Shown here: one piece after another, positions 1 to 7,810 of the stretch | How the letters are laid out: every line of letters begins with the position of its first letter | Position numbering within the stretch: the first letter of the stretch is position 1 | Source: Clostridium aciditolerans | GTDB taxonomy: Bacteria > Bacillota > Clostridia > Clostridiales > Clostridiaceae | NCBI RefSeq assembly: GCF_016316925.1 | Contig: NZ_JAEEGB010000048.1 | Span: forward strand, 1-33,448 | Direction of reading: 5' to 3' | Length of the DNA: 33,448 bases | The notes under the pieces: generated by a model | Seen by the model: only the letters and a program-made list of their open reading frames with translations | Database searches by the model: none | What the model was told of the DNA's origin: nothing | Program-made: the position numbers and the translations under genes

Positions 1-19
1 ACTTGACAGGGAGCAGTTC

Positions 20-51
20 AAGAGTTGTTGCTAATAGCTCTTTTATTTTTT
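20..51 (+). terminator. Intrinsic terminator of an upstream gene outside the window
   Basis: A 7-bp stem (AAGAGTT at 20-26 against AGCTCTT at 36-42, with one G-T pair) runs straight into a T-rich tail at 41-51. It would end a rightward transcript entering from before base 1. The region 52-145 shows nothing else recognisable. Confidence 0.5.
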
Positions 52-145
52 CGGATGTATGATAAGCAATAGTAAGACTTAAATTGTGCAAACTATAAAT
101 AGTGAGCTAAACTAGTAAATATAACTAATTTTATCTCTTAAGTGC

Positions 146-331
146 TCACATAGCATCGAAGAGGTTTTTCTTCATTACTTTCACTTTAGTTGCAGGTGTA
201 ACTGATACTTCTAATTTTACTTCAATATTTGATTCTTTATAAGTCATTGTAAAACCATTCTTAGGAAATTCGCCAAGATGAGAATTAATCAATTTTTCTA
301 GTTCTGCAAAAATTTCTGACTTTAGTGACAT
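146..331 (-). CDS. Small hypothetical protein (61 aa)
   Basis: No family is recognised. The ATG at 331 is chosen over an in-frame TTG six bases upstream because the AAAGGAG ribosome binding site lies 9 nt from the ATG but only 3 nt from the TTG. The protein is acidic at its N-terminus (KSEIFAELEKLINSHL, a likely helix) and ends in a basic segment (VKVKVMKKN-like). It lies 50 bp downstream of the other leftward small gene (382-558) and is probably co-transcribed with it. Two adjacent small ORFs with a single promoter could be a toxin-antitoxin or anti-defence pair, but no motif supports that. Confidence 0.6.
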   Translation of the reverse strand: MSLKSEIFAELEKLINSHLGEFPKNGFTMTYKESNIEVKLEVSVTPATKVKVMKKNLFDAM

Positions 332-381
332 ATGCAACGTCTCCTTTCTAAGTCTGTTTTTTCTTAAGGTTTTAGATATTA

Positions 382-558
382 TTAAAGATTGTCCCAGAAT
401 GAGCCGTCCTTAAATGACTTCAGCTCCTCTTGGGATAACCTTGAAGAATTATATTTTTTTTCTGTTTTTTTGATATTGGTAAGTTCTTTAAAAAAGTCTT
501 CTTCCATTAATTCATTCATTGGTTTGTTTATATCAATTGTTTTTGTATTCTCTGACAT
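382..558 (-). CDS. Small acidic hypothetical protein (58 aa)
   Basis: The reading frame is open further upstream, but the ATG at 558 (MSENTKTIDINKP) follows a perfect AAGGAGG at good spacing, so the longer version is not believed. The product is hydrophilic and acidic (NELMEEDFFKEL) with no membrane segment and no recognised family. It is the first gene of a leftward pair with 146-331. The promoter is probably the TATAAT at 598-603. Confidence 0.6.
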   Translation of the reverse strand: MSENTKTIDINKPMNELMEEDFFKELTNIKKTEKKYNSSRLSQEELKSFKDGSFWDNL

Positions 559-597
559 AACTAACACCTCCTTAACATATATTGTTAATTTGTATAT

Positions 598-624
598 ATT
601 ATACCATAAAATGGGAAAAGTCAA
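598..624 (-). promoter_or_regulatory. Leftward promoter for the two small genes
   Basis: Read on the minus strand there is a perfect TATAAT (598-603) and a TTGACT (619-624) with a 15-bp spacer. An overlapping TTGTTG gives an 18-bp spacer. It lies about 40 bp upstream of the AAGGAGG of the 382-558 gene. Confidence 0.5.
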
Positions 625-701
625 CAAATATTCTTCAGAGGGGTATAGGTAATGCGAATCCAATGAAAATGACCAGATGTATCATTGAGTCTGAATGAAT
701 T

Positions 702-963
702 TATGGAATTAGACAAGGTAGTGGGAATGAAAAAGGTATTAATCAGTATAAAAATTCGGCAGATGGAAATAATTTCGCTGTGGCAAAAACTAAGCTTATT
801 TAGCCGAACAACTAAAAATTGACCAAAGACAGTTACAAAACTATAAAAAGCTAACAGAACTAATACCAGAATCACAATCCTTAGTTAAAATAAAAGCTTT
901 AAACTGCTTAAAAAATAATAAATTCTATAGATTATTTACAATAAATGGTATAATTGTATTATA
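702..963 (+). pseudogene. Relic of a ParB-like DNA-binding protein
   Basis: No intact ORF is present, but two frames read in series look like the helix-turn-helix part of plasmid/phage ParB-like proteins. The first frame reads GIRQGSGNEKGINQYKNSAD from 705 and ends at a TAG after AKTKLI. The second, starting with the TTA in that same stretch (about 796), reads LAEQLKIDQRQLQNYKKL and then TELIPESQSLV before running to a stop near 961. A frameshift between the two and a TGA just upstream (696-698) mark it as dead. The N-terminal ParB nuclease-like part is missing. This is my reading of the pattern, not a database match. Confidence 0.5.
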
Positions 964-985
964 AAAAGCATAGGGGGAATAAAAA

Positions 986-1204
986 ATGAAAATAAGATTT
1001 ATAGAAGAAAGAGCACAGAATAACATTTTAGCGGAAACAGAAAATAGTGAAATGTTAAGTGCTGTATTTCAAGAAAATACACAAATATATATCACTGAAG
1101 AAAATAGAGTATTGGTATGTGAGTATATATTTAATGTTTTAAGAGTATTAGAAAATGAAATAGATATTTATGTTGAAATTACTGATATTGATGAGAAAAA
1201 TTAG
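986..1204 (+). CDS. Hypothetical acidic protein (72 aa)
   Basis: The start is well supported by GGGGGAA before the ATG. The protein is acidic, with no transmembrane segment and no recognised family (MKIRFIEERAQNNIL...). It stands alone between the ParB-like relic and a strong terminator at 1259-1297. A TATAAT at 949-954 is a plausible -10 box, without a convincing -35. Confidence 0.6.
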   Translation: MKIRFIEERAQNNILAETENSEMLSAVFQENTQIYITEENRVLVCEYIFNVLRVLENEIDIYVEITDIDEKN

Positions 1205-1258
1205 GATTGGGTTAAATGGATAGCCTTTTATCATTGTCCGAAATTGAATAATTTAGTT

Positions 1259-1297
1259 AAAAAAGCAGTAGGCTTTAAATTAGTCCTCTGCTTTTTT
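1259..1297. terminator. Strong bidirectional terminator
   Basis: A 10-bp perfect stem (AAAAAAGCAG / CTGCTTTTTT) is extended by AGG/CCT after a bulge. It has A-rich and T-rich flanks, so it can stop transcription from either side. It ends the 986-1204 gene and could also end the leftward gene at 1468-1683. Confidence 0.8.
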
Positions 1298-1467
1298 GGT
1301 CTATATTATTATTTAACCACTTTTTGCTTTGTAATATATTTCTGGTTACAAAATGTGATAACTTCAACATTAACATGCTTATATGCAGCTCTAATGTATC
1401 CTCATTTATTTAAAATGCTTACATTATTTTCTGCTATTTCATTATTAGATTAAATGATAACTAGATA

Positions 1468-1683
1468 TTATTTATTACTTTTAGGTACCCACTCTATCTC
1501 ATACCCAATCAAATCCAACACTTCTTCGACTTCTGAATACTTTAAAGTACCTCTTATAAGCTTAGAACTAAAATTTTGAACAGTAGTATCTCTATTATGC
1601 TTTTCATTAAGTCTATTAACTACATCCGTCATAGTCCATCCAGATTTTATTATTAGTGCTTTAAGCTCTTCTTTTAATGGCAT
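1468..1683 (-). CDS. HTH DNA-binding protein (71 aa), likely repressor
   Basis: The sequence MPLKEELKALIIKSGWTMTD, then a variable loop, a QNFSSKLIRGTLKYSE segment and a GYEIEWVPK end, matches a clostridial/phage small helix-turn-helix family that I recognise by its 'GTLKYSE...GYEIEW' signature. The ATG at 1683 is chosen because GAGGTG lies 6 nt upstream; a GTG three codons earlier overlaps that site. It is transcribed divergently from the operon at 1878. A palindrome over the rightward -10 box is the obvious candidate operator. Repression of that operon and autoregulation are inferred. Confidence 0.75.
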   Translation of the reverse strand: MPLKEELKALIIKSGWTMTDVVNRLNEKHNRDTTVQNFSSKLIRGTLKYSEVEEVLDLIGYEIEWVPKSNK

Positions 1684-1709
1684 CAAAATCACCTCGTTTT
1701 CTAAAATTT

Positions 1710-1738
1710 ATAGTATCATAATTTATGCTAAATTTCAA
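1710..1738 (-). promoter_or_regulatory. Leftward promoter of the HTH gene
   Basis: On the minus strand TTGAAA (1733-1738) and TACTAT (1710-1715) are separated by exactly 17 bp, about 10 bp upstream of the HTH gene's ribosome binding site. Confidence 0.55.
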
Positions 1739-1779
1739 CTGTACATTTTAAAAATGATTATTATATTTTAAAATTAATA

Positions 1780-1817
1780 TTGACAATTTAAAATAAACCA
1801 TATACAATTCAATTGTA
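1780..1817 (+). promoter_or_regulatory. Strong rightward promoter with a palindromic operator
   Basis: TTGACA (1780-1785), a 17-bp spacer and TACAAT (1803-1808) make a near-consensus promoter for the operon starting at 1878. The -10 hexamer is the left half of a perfect 15-bp palindrome, TACAATT-C-AATTGTA (1803-1817), so a bound repressor would block it. The HTH protein encoded divergently is the natural candidate. Confidence 0.75.
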
Positions 1818-1877
1818 AAGTTTAAAATTAAAACGCGGATTTGAAAACATTAAATCGCATCAAAGGAGGTTCTATTT

Positions 1878-1994
1878 ATGAATATAAAAACTTTAAATCA
1901 ATTCATAACTATTGCTAAAGCTTTTAACATAGAAGTAACATTTTCCAACTTAAATAAATATAAAAAAGCTATAAAAGCTGAAATTAAATTTTAG
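1878..1994 (+). CDS. Small basic peptide (38 aa)
   Basis: ATG follows a perfect AAAGGAGG with 7-nt spacing. The peptide (MNIKTLNQFITIAKAFNIEV... to KAEIKF) is lysine-rich and helical in character, with no recognised family. It is the first gene after the strong promoter at 1780-1808 and ends 11 bp before the DUF5348 gene, whose GGGGGAG overlaps its stop region, so the two are translationally close. Confidence 0.65.
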   Translation: MNIKTLNQFITIAKAFNIEVTFSNLNKYKKAIKAEIKF

Positions 1995-2005
1995 GGGGAG
2001 TAGAT

Positions 2006-2407
2006 ATGGATAAAAATTATATCAAAGCTTTAAACATTGCAGAAAATACCTTATACAAAATCAATAAAATATACGATAATGCTTCAACATCAACTTTTGA
2101 AGATGTTAAAGGTTGCAAGGCTATAGAGAGGATAATAGAAGATTTAGAGGACTTCATAAGAGATGTAGAGCATTACTCAAAACCAACTCAAGAAGGATAT
2201 CTAGAATTAAAGCCTAATAGCAGATATTCCTTAGCAAGTATAGAACTTAGCTGTGGTTATCCTGTAGAAATTTATAATATAAAATCTCATACTTGGAACG
2301 ATGGAGTGATACAACATTCAGATAAATATGGCGGATACTATTTTTATAACTATGATGATAAGCATATGGGGCTGTCTGATGGTGTTAAAGCAAGAGTGAG
2401 GGTATAG
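2006..2407 (+). CDS. DUF5348 family protein (133 aa)
   Basis: The C-terminal half (from about residue 60) has the DUF5348 pattern: 'GYLELKPNSRYSL...', an 'ELSCGYPVEI' strand, a conserved Trp, 'GVIQHS', aromatic-rich 'YYFYNYDD' and a basic 'GVKARVRV' end. The N-terminal 55 residues are predicted helical. DUF5348 proteins are frequent on clostridial conjugative elements and plasmids, and their biochemical role is unknown. Start supported by GGGGGAG 6 nt upstream. It is the second gene of the operon driven from 1780 and lies 14 bp before the next gene. Confidence 0.75.
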   Translation: MDKNYIKALNIAENTLYKINKIYDNASTSTFEDVKGCKAIERIIEDLEDFIRDVEHYSKPTQEGYLELKPNSRYSLASIELSCGYPVEIYNIKSHTWNDGVIQHSDKYGGYYFYNYDDKHMGLSDGVKARVRV

Positions 2408-2421
2408 GGAGGAAAATATTA

Positions 2422-2856
2422 ATGACAATGGTAAGAACAACTGAAAAAGTAGTATTAGAAAATTACAAAAGAGGAACTTCAGAAGAAAGTGGATTAGATT
2501 ATGAAATAGTTGAAAAGGTAATAGGAGAAAACTATGTGAGTCAAATTAGTATTCAAGAATTAATAGACAAGCTTAATGAAATAGCAAATAGTAAAGATGC
2601 TATGGTGATTGTGGAAGTTTTAGGACTTGTAAGAACTCCAGCAATTATACTTGAAAACTTTGAGGCATACATCGAAACAAGGAAAACAGATGAAGGAATA
2701 GAAGAAACTTTTAAATTAGTAAGTCATACAGACGATGTTGGAAATCTTGAGTTTAATGCTCTTAAAATACATAGCGTTGAATGGAATAAGTGGAGTAGCT
2801 ATTTCTTAATAAAATTTGAAGGAAATATAGAAATTATGATTAGTGATAACTTATAA
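2422..2856 (+). CDS. Hypothetical protein (144 aa)
   Basis: A GGGAGGAAAA site precedes the ATG. The protein is acidic, mixed alpha/beta in appearance, without membrane segments or recognised motifs. It follows the DUF5348 gene by 14 bp and precedes the 2877 peptide by 20 bp, so it is probably in the same operon. Confidence 0.65.
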   Translation: MTMVRTTEKVVLENYKRGTSEESGLDYEIVEKVIGENYVSQISIQELIDKLNEIANSKDAMVIVEVLGLVRTPAIILENFEAYIETRKTDEGIEETFKLVSHTDDVGNLEFNALKIHSVEWNKWSSYFLIKFEGNIEIMISDNL

Positions 2857-2876
2857 CTTTTGGAGGCAAAAAAGAT

Positions 2877-3023
2877 ATGATAAAAGGATTTATAGTAAAT
2901 AAAAGTAAGATAAATGTGAAGCCTATAGCAGTAATTGCGAGTTCAGAGAGTGATGATGGTACTTTTAAAAACGAATTATTAGGTTTCATAGGAAAAGTTC
3001 TGTACCTATTAAGACTAATCTGA
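2877..3023 (+). CDS. Small hypothetical peptide (48 aa)
   Basis: TTGGAGGC followed by ATG gives a good initiation site. The product (MIKGFIVNKSKINVKPIAVI... to KVLYLLRLI) has no recognised family. It ends the operon that starts at 1878. It could be a truncated version of a longer gene, since the next 100 bp (3024-3120) contain further ribosome-site-like sequences but no ORF. Confidence 0.5.
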   Translation: MIKGFIVNKSKINVKPIAVIASSESDDGTFKNELLGFIGKVLYLLRLI

Positions 3024-3568
3024 GTCAATATCAGTGAGAAAGGTTTTGTGAAGGAAAGTTAACAAAAGAGGAACTTAGAGGATATGCTTAAAAGGTGGTG
3101 AAATAGAAATGTAAAAAAACACAAAAAACGTAAAATACTACGGAATTTAAAGATAAATCCTCGTAATTACGCTACTTAACTGATTAACGTGTTATATGGT
3201 TTGAAATACTATTTTACAATACAAATAAATCAATGATATTATTTGCATGGGATTAATGGACAAATTAGCCATAATCTATATAATCGCAATTTATACATAA
3301 ATCTTAATGGAATAATATCAAATAATGATATTATAGATATAAAATACTTGTATTTATAATACCATATGTTATTTAATAAGTCAAATATTATGTCCATTTC
3401 TATTCTAGCCTAGTAAAATCAACACGTTAGGTTAATAGTAAATATAAAAAAGGCAAGTTTTTATACTTAAAAGCATGGATTATTGATTAAGTAAAATTAC
3501 AGACAAGTTATTTATAAAAAGCAATAAAACAATATTTTTATCTACAAGAGAACTAAGGAGAAATTGAT
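3024..3568 (+). other. Non-coding stretch with nested inverted repeats
   Basis: No believable ORF is present. Inside it, TAACGTGTT (3185-3193) is complementary to AACACGTTA (3421-3429). AATGGACA (3255-3262) is complementary to TGTCCATT (3390-3397), properly nested. ATATGGT (3194-3200) is complementary to ACCATAT (3361-3367), which conflicts with the inner pair only as a pseudoknot-like alternative. AATGATATTAT occurs twice (from 3232 and 3324). This could be a structured RNA, a leader or a replication/recombination site. Confidence 0.35.
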
Positions 3569-3703
3569 ATGCTAATATGTTTCAGCAGTATACAAGAATA
3601 TTTTAAAACGTTAGGCACACTATTAACTATAAGTTTATTTTTAATACTGGTAAGTAAAGATGTAAGAGAAGAATTAATTAATGTTTGGAAAGTTTGCAAA
3701 TAG
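3569..3703 (+). CDS. Small membrane peptide (44 aa)
   Basis: AAGGAG 8 nt before the ATG supports translation. The peptide MLICFSSIQEYFKTLGTLLT continues into ISLFLILVSK, a single hydrophobic helix at about residues 14-28, and ends in a charged tail (DVREELINVWKVCK). It resembles small phage or plasmid membrane peptides but no family can be named. It lies 45 bp upstream of the 3749 gene. Confidence 0.55.
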   Translation: MLICFSSIQEYFKTLGTLLTISLFLILVSKDVREELINVWKVCK

Positions 3704-3748
3704 AACAAGCCTTAAGAAAATTAATAAAGGGAAGATGGAGGAAAAATA

Positions 3749-3982
3749 ATGAATAAAAAATTTATTTATATTGAAAATGGAAAACTTATAATATCTGATA
3801 TAGAGGATAAAGATAAGAATTTGGCTGACTTTAAAGATGTTGAATTGTATATGAGTGAAAATATGGAAGAAAAAGATGGAATATATGACAGCAGACGAGA
3901 ACTTGGAGATGCTTATGTTGTTAAACAAGGAACTTATGTATTAGAAGAGCATAAGAATTATTATACTTATTGTTTGATATAG
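3749..3982 (+). CDS. Hypothetical acidic protein (77 aa)
   Basis: GGAGG 8 nt before the ATG. The protein is strongly acidic with a possible beta-strand start (KKFIYIENGKLIIS) and ends in an aromatic, hydrophobic segment (NYYTYCLI). No family is recognised. It sits in a rightward run of orphans with 3569 and 4086. Confidence 0.6.
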   Translation: MNKKFIYIENGKLIISDIEDKDKNLADFKDVELYMSENMEEKDGIYDSRRELGDAYVVKQGTYVLEEHKNYYTYCLI

Positions 3983-4085
3983 AGGTTATTTTATAGACAA
4001 GCTATAGAATAGAGAGAAACATGAGATTACTTTCATTCTTGCTGCAAAAGAAAAAATATAAAAAGAAAATTAGGAGGAAAATTAT

Positions 4086-4529
4086 ATGAAAAGTTTAAAT
4101 GAGAAAGAAGTTATTATTGGGGAAGATAAAAGGGAAATTGGAAGATTTACGGTAGAAGAACTGATATTTCTTTTCGGGTTCAATTACGATGGAGAGTACA
4201 TATACATGATTGAAAGGGAAAAAGAGGAGCCAGGTTCAGCAAAAAAAGATTTATTATATATGCTAAATATATTTTATACAGAAGGTAATAACAAGTCATT
4301 AGATAGACCGGGAGCTATAGCAAAAAAATTATATTGTAAACTTAATTTAATGGAAGATAAAGATGTTTTATATATTAGAAAGAATTTATTTGGAGCTGAA
4401 AGTTTTATTAAAACATATGGATTATTAGATTTTTTTGATAGAGGAATCGTGCGAGATGAGACTAAAAGATTACCAGTGAAAGATATAGTTGAAAAAAAGA
4501 ACATAAATGTAGGTAAATGCCCTTTTTAA
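4086..4529 (+). CDS. Hypothetical protein (147 aa)
   Basis: Preceded by AGGAGGAAAATTAT, a strong ribosome binding site. Soluble, mixed-charge protein with no membrane helix. The N-terminal 'EVIIGEDKREIGRFTVEEL' looks like a beta-hairpin and helix. No recognised family. It lies 63 bp upstream of the 4593 gene in the same direction. Confidence 0.6.
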   Translation: MKSLNEKEVIIGEDKREIGRFTVEELIFLFGFNYDGEYIYMIEREKEEPGSAKKDLLYMLNIFYTEGNNKSLDRPGAIAKKLYCKLNLMEDKDVLYIRKNLFGAESFIKTYGLLDFFDRGIVRDETKRLPVKDIVEKKNINVGKCPF

Positions 4530-4592
4530 ACTATTATTATTTGTATATGCTGTAAACTAATAAAAACAATTGATGGAGGTAAAAATTTAAAT

Positions 4593-4766
4593 ATGAAAAT
4601 GTTTGATAAAGAATATAAAACACAATATATGAAAGAAGTTGATTTTTTAACTAACAAAGGTATTAGATATACATTTGTTAAACGCAGCAATGATGATGTT
4701 AGGACTTACAAATATGCTAAAACAAGAGAGCTATTTAATGCATTAGTAGAATTTTATAGCCTATAG
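4593..4766 (+). CDS. Small conserved-looking protein (57 aa)
   Basis: This gene runs from an ATG with GGAGGT upstream to a TAG at 4764. The sequence begins MKMFDKEYKTQYMKEVDFL and continues 'GIRYTFVKRSNDDVRTYKY', then 'TRELFNALVEFY'. The alternation of a helix, a strand pair and a closing helix is a compact fold typical of small phage/plasmid proteins. Its function is not known. It ends 30 bp before the helicase start and is probably in the same transcript. Confidence 0.6.
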   Translation: MKMFDKEYKTQYMKEVDFLTNKGIRYTFVKRSNDDVRTYKYAKTRELFNALVEFYSL

Positions 4767-4796
4767 GAAGGCTATAGGATTGATGGGGGTAGGCAT

Positions 4797-6266
4797 TTGA
4801 GCAAAGGATACGTAGAAGAGTTAATTGGACAGGCATATGAAAAATGGGAGCCGGGAGATAATGTAATGATATTAGCCGGAACTGGTAAGGGTAAATCTCA
4901 CTTTATCAAAACCGTCCTAAATAGACATTGTAGAAATACTAAAAAAAGAGTGTTGCTACTAACCAATAGAGACATATTAAAGAATCAAGTCCGAAAAGAT
5001 TTGGGATTAAACACTATAATAACCGTAGAAAACTATCAAAAGATAGAATCTATGATATTAGATGATAAAGCCTTTAGAGATTATGATTATATAGTAATGG
5101 ATGAATGCCATTACTTCTTTACAGATAGTGCTTTTAATATTAAAACAGATATATTTTTTAAATGGATGCTAGATAATAATGAAGTTTGTAAAATATTTAT
5201 GACTGCAACACCGTTTGTATTAATGCAGTATTTTAAACTACATGGTATTGAAGTAAAGCACAAATATGAGCTTAAAACTAATTATGACTACCTCAGCAAC
5301 ATATATATGTTTGACGACTACAAAACCATTGATGGCATTATAGAGAGCATTCCAAAAGATGAGCAGATATTATTTATCAGTAGAAGTGCAAAAAGAGCAT
5401 ATGAGGTTAGTAAGAAATTTAAAGGAGCTTTTATATGTAGTAAGCATAATGGTCAATTTAATGACTTTATCAATCAAGAAGAGCTAGATAATATTATTAA
5501 GAAATCTATATTCAAAAGTCGTTTATTATGTGCAACAACGGTATTGGATAATGGCATAAATATCAAGGAATTCAGTAAAGTAAAGCATGTAATAATTGAT
5601 ATATTCGATAGGGATATATTTATCCAGTGTCTAGGCAGGAAAAGAATAGGACAAGGTGAAACTGTAACCCTATATTTTAAAAATTATAATGGGAAGCAAG
5701 TAAATGGTTTTAAGAGTAAATTAGTCCATGGATTAAAACTGGCGGATATTTTGAAGGAGCTTGGAGAAGAAGAATATGTAAAGAAGTCCTTTAAGAATGA
5801 TATGTTCTATAAATATAATTCTAAAATTATAGATGAGATATGGGATAATGATAAGGATGCAGGTAGGAAAGTAATAAATGACTGCATGTATCATAAGTAT
5901 CAATGTGATTTAGGTGTGTGCAATTCTATATTGAATAATCCTCATAAATTTAGTTTTAAGGATTTGATTTTAAATGAATTAGGTATAGAGAAAGGAAGAA
6001 TAATAGATATGGAGGTAGTTACTAAGGTATTAAGTACAGAAGAAATGTTAGAAAGTGTTACAGGTGAAAGATTGCACAAAGAAGAACAAAAAGAATTAGT
6101 TGAATTTATTGGACTTAAAGATGCTAGAGGTAGATTACAAAAAAGCGTGGGTCAATTAAATGAATACTTAAAAGCAAATAAAATACAATATGTAATTATA
6201 AGTAAACAAATAAAAATTAATAATAAAAGAACTACAGTATGGATAGTTGAAAAATTGATAGAATAA
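4797..6266 (+). CDS. SF2 DExH-box helicase-like ATPase (489 aa)
   Basis: Motif I (Walker A) is AGTGKGKS at residues 27-34, motif II is DECH at 102-105, motif III is TATP at about 136-139 and motif VI is QCLGRKRI at about 277-284, with 'TTVLDNGINI' as motif V. This is a complete superfamily 2 ATPase core, so ATP-dependent nucleic-acid remodelling in replication or repair is expected. The C-terminal 73 residues (417-489) form a separate small domain, probably winged-helix-like, of which a stand-alone homologue is encoded at 8145. Translation starts at TTG behind GGGGGT, the only start that keeps the Walker A region. Not recognised as a named phage helicase. Confidence 0.85.
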   Translation: MSKGYVEELIGQAYEKWEPGDNVMILAGTGKGKSHFIKTVLNRHCRNTKKRVLLLTNRDILKNQVRKDLGLNTIITVENYQKIESMILDDKAFRDYDYIVMDECHYFFTDSAFNIKTDIFFKWMLDNNEVCKIFMTATPFVLMQYFKLHGIEVKHKYELKTNYDYLSNIYMFDDYKTIDGIIESIPKDEQILFISRSAKRAYEVSKKFKGAFICSKHNGQFNDFINQEELDNIIKKSIFKSRLLCATTVLDNGINIKEFSKVKHVIIDIFDRDIFIQCLGRKRIGQGETVTLYFKNYNGKQVNGFKSKLVHGLKLADILKELGEEEYVKKSFKNDMFYKYNSKIIDEIWDNDKDAGRKVINDCMYHKYQCDLGVCNSILNNPHKFSFKDLILNELGIEKGRIIDMEVVTKVLSTEEMLESVTGERLHKEEQKELVEFIGLKDARGRLQKSVGQLNEYLKANKIQYVIISKQIKINNKRTTVWIVEKLIE

Positions 6267-6595
6267 AGGATTAAAAAAATAGATGACTAAAAATTTGGAA
6301 TTTGCCTATTTATAGGAAACTCCACAAAATTAGTACCTGTAAAAGTTGTACATGTCTATATTTCTATTAAATTGAACAACTTTTGTTATGTGTAATTACT
6401 AAGAAATTGTATGTAAATTAAATAGAAGACAGTCATAAAAATTCACTGTACACGTGTGTCACGTGGACAGGTCAAGAGGAATTATCTTTGGGTTGTTCAC
6501 AACTCAAAGATAAGGGCGTACGACAGTCGCCATATTTACAAGAGCACTAATTAATGTGAATTTAATCAGTATTTTAAATATAAAGAGAGGAAAAT
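6267..6595 (+). other. Hairpin-rich leader upstream of the zinc-ribbon gene
   Basis: There is no ORF. AAAAGTTGT (6341-6349) pairs with ACAACTTTT (6376-6384). AAATTCAC (6439-6446) pairs with GTGAATTT (6556-6563) and encloses three hairpins. These are CACGTG-TGT-CACGTG (6452-6466), a 14-bp stem of TTATCTTTGGGTTG against CAACTCAAAGATAA with a 4-nt loop (6482-6513), and GGCG/CGCC (6515-6531). The local G+C is clearly higher than around it. It may be a structured 5' leader, a counter-transcribed copy-control region or an origin. Confidence 0.45.
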
Positions 6596-7810
6596 ATGGA
6601 GTTTATTAAAAAAATAAAGAAAGAACTTAAGAATAATGAAACAACAAGAAAACACTATATTTGGGACGAGCTAGAATATAGTAAACTATTGTTGGCAAGA
6701 GGAAAAGGTATAAATGAGTACTCTTTAGTAGATGCATTTATATTAGCTAAATATTTTCTGCATAATAAAGGATTGAATAACGATAATACCTATAATAAAC
6801 TATGCGAGTTTTTTAAGTTTAGAGATAAATTTAGCAGTTATTATTTTGAAATGTTCTTGGAACTAAAAATTAAGTCCTTAGTAAAATCGGCAAAATTGCA
6901 ATATCTAAAAAGAATACATGAAGTAAAAATAACCAAAAATGAAATTAATATAATAAATTCTATGCCTAATGATAGAATAAGAAAGATAGCGTTTACTTTA
7001 TTATGCATGTTTAAAGCCAATAATTATAAGCCTTTTAGATGTAGAAGAAATGTAGTTGCAAGAGAAGTGGAATTGAATATAAATAGCGATGACTTATTAA
7101 AAATATATTCATATTTAATTCAAAATAATTTTCTTGAAATGTATAACAAAGGCAAGGAAAAGAGAAAGCAATTATTAAAGAACATGATTGAAATTGATGA
7201 AAAATATGGAGAAATGTTTATACCTTACGATTCTTATATATATGAAAGACATATTCATCGACCTCGAAAAAAGACAGGAATACAGTTATGGATTTATAAA
7301 CAAAACGTGGATGAGAATATAGAAGAAACTTTACAGTTTACTAGCTATTATAAAAATCTTACTGTAGAAGAAAAAGAAGAATATAAGAAAAGAAGATATA
7401 GAAGAAAAAATAGATATGGCATTACATTTACCCTAGAGTATATAAAAAAAGAAATAGACTTTTTGTGTAAATTTTTGGACGAAGATGAGTTTGCAGAACT
7501 TATAGAGGGAGAAGTATTCTATAGAGATTTTAGAGGATATGATAAGAACAGCAGGAATAAAAATAAAATATTATTTGCAGATAGCAATGATACTGAAGGT
7601 AAAGTTATTGATGTAGATAATATTGTAAATGAATATAATAAGATTTTTAAAGACAAGAAAATTAATGGTAAGTGTGGGAGCTGTGGTTGTGAAATAATAA
7701 AAAATAGTAATAGACAGAAATATTGTGATGAATGTAAGAAAAAAATAAAAAATGAACAAGTTAAAGCAAATATGAAGAGAATGAGAGAAATGAAAAATGT
7801 TATACATTAG
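6596..7810 (+). CDS. Zinc-ribbon protein of clostridial mobile elements (404 aa)
   Basis: AGAGAGGAAAAT precedes the ATG. A middle part 'NDRIRKIAFTLLCMFKANNY' through 'LLKIYSYLIQNNFLEM' reads like a winged-helix DNA-binding unit. Then come 'EVFYRDFRGYDKNSR' and a C-terminal zinc ribbon, CGSCGC about 16 residues before CDECKKK, followed by a basic helix (KANMKRMREM). I recognise the 'YRDFRGYD...CxxCG...QKYCxxC...RMRE' layout from uncharacterised proteins of clostridial phages and conjugative elements. A role as replication initiator or transcription regulator is possible, and the structured region directly upstream would suit a replication gene, but neither is shown. Confidence 0.7.
   Translation: MEFIKKIKKELKNNETTRKHYIWDELEYSKLLLARGKGINEYSLVDAFILAKYFLHNKGLNNDNTYNKLCEFFKFRDKFSSYYFEMFLELKIKSLVKSAKLQYLKRIHEVKITKNEINIINSMPNDRIRKIAFTLLCMFKANNYKPFRCRRNVVAREVELNINSDDLLKIYSYLIQNNFLEMYNKGKEKRKQLLKNMIEIDEKYGEMFIPYDSYIYERHIHRPRKKTGIQLWIYKQNVDENIEETLQFTSYYKNLTVEEKEEYKKRRYRRKNRYGITFTLEYIKKEIDFLCKFLDEDEFAELIEGEVFYRDFRGYDKNSRNKNKILFADSNDTEGKVIDVDNIVNEYNKIFKDKKINGKCGSCGCEIIKNSNRQKYCDECKKKIKNEQVKANMKRMREMKNVIH

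Noticed and set aside
621-875. 84-codon minus-strand frame
   Set aside because: It is the complement of the ParB-like relic, has no ribosome site, and the plus-strand reading makes protein sense.
1244-1453. 69-codon hydrophobic plus-strand frame
   Set aside because: It starts inside a strong terminator hairpin and has no ribosome site.
6439-6563. Hammerhead, twister or T-box RNA
   Set aside because: The core sequences of these classes (CUGAUGA/GAAA, the twister core, the T-box GGUGGNACCGCG) are not present.
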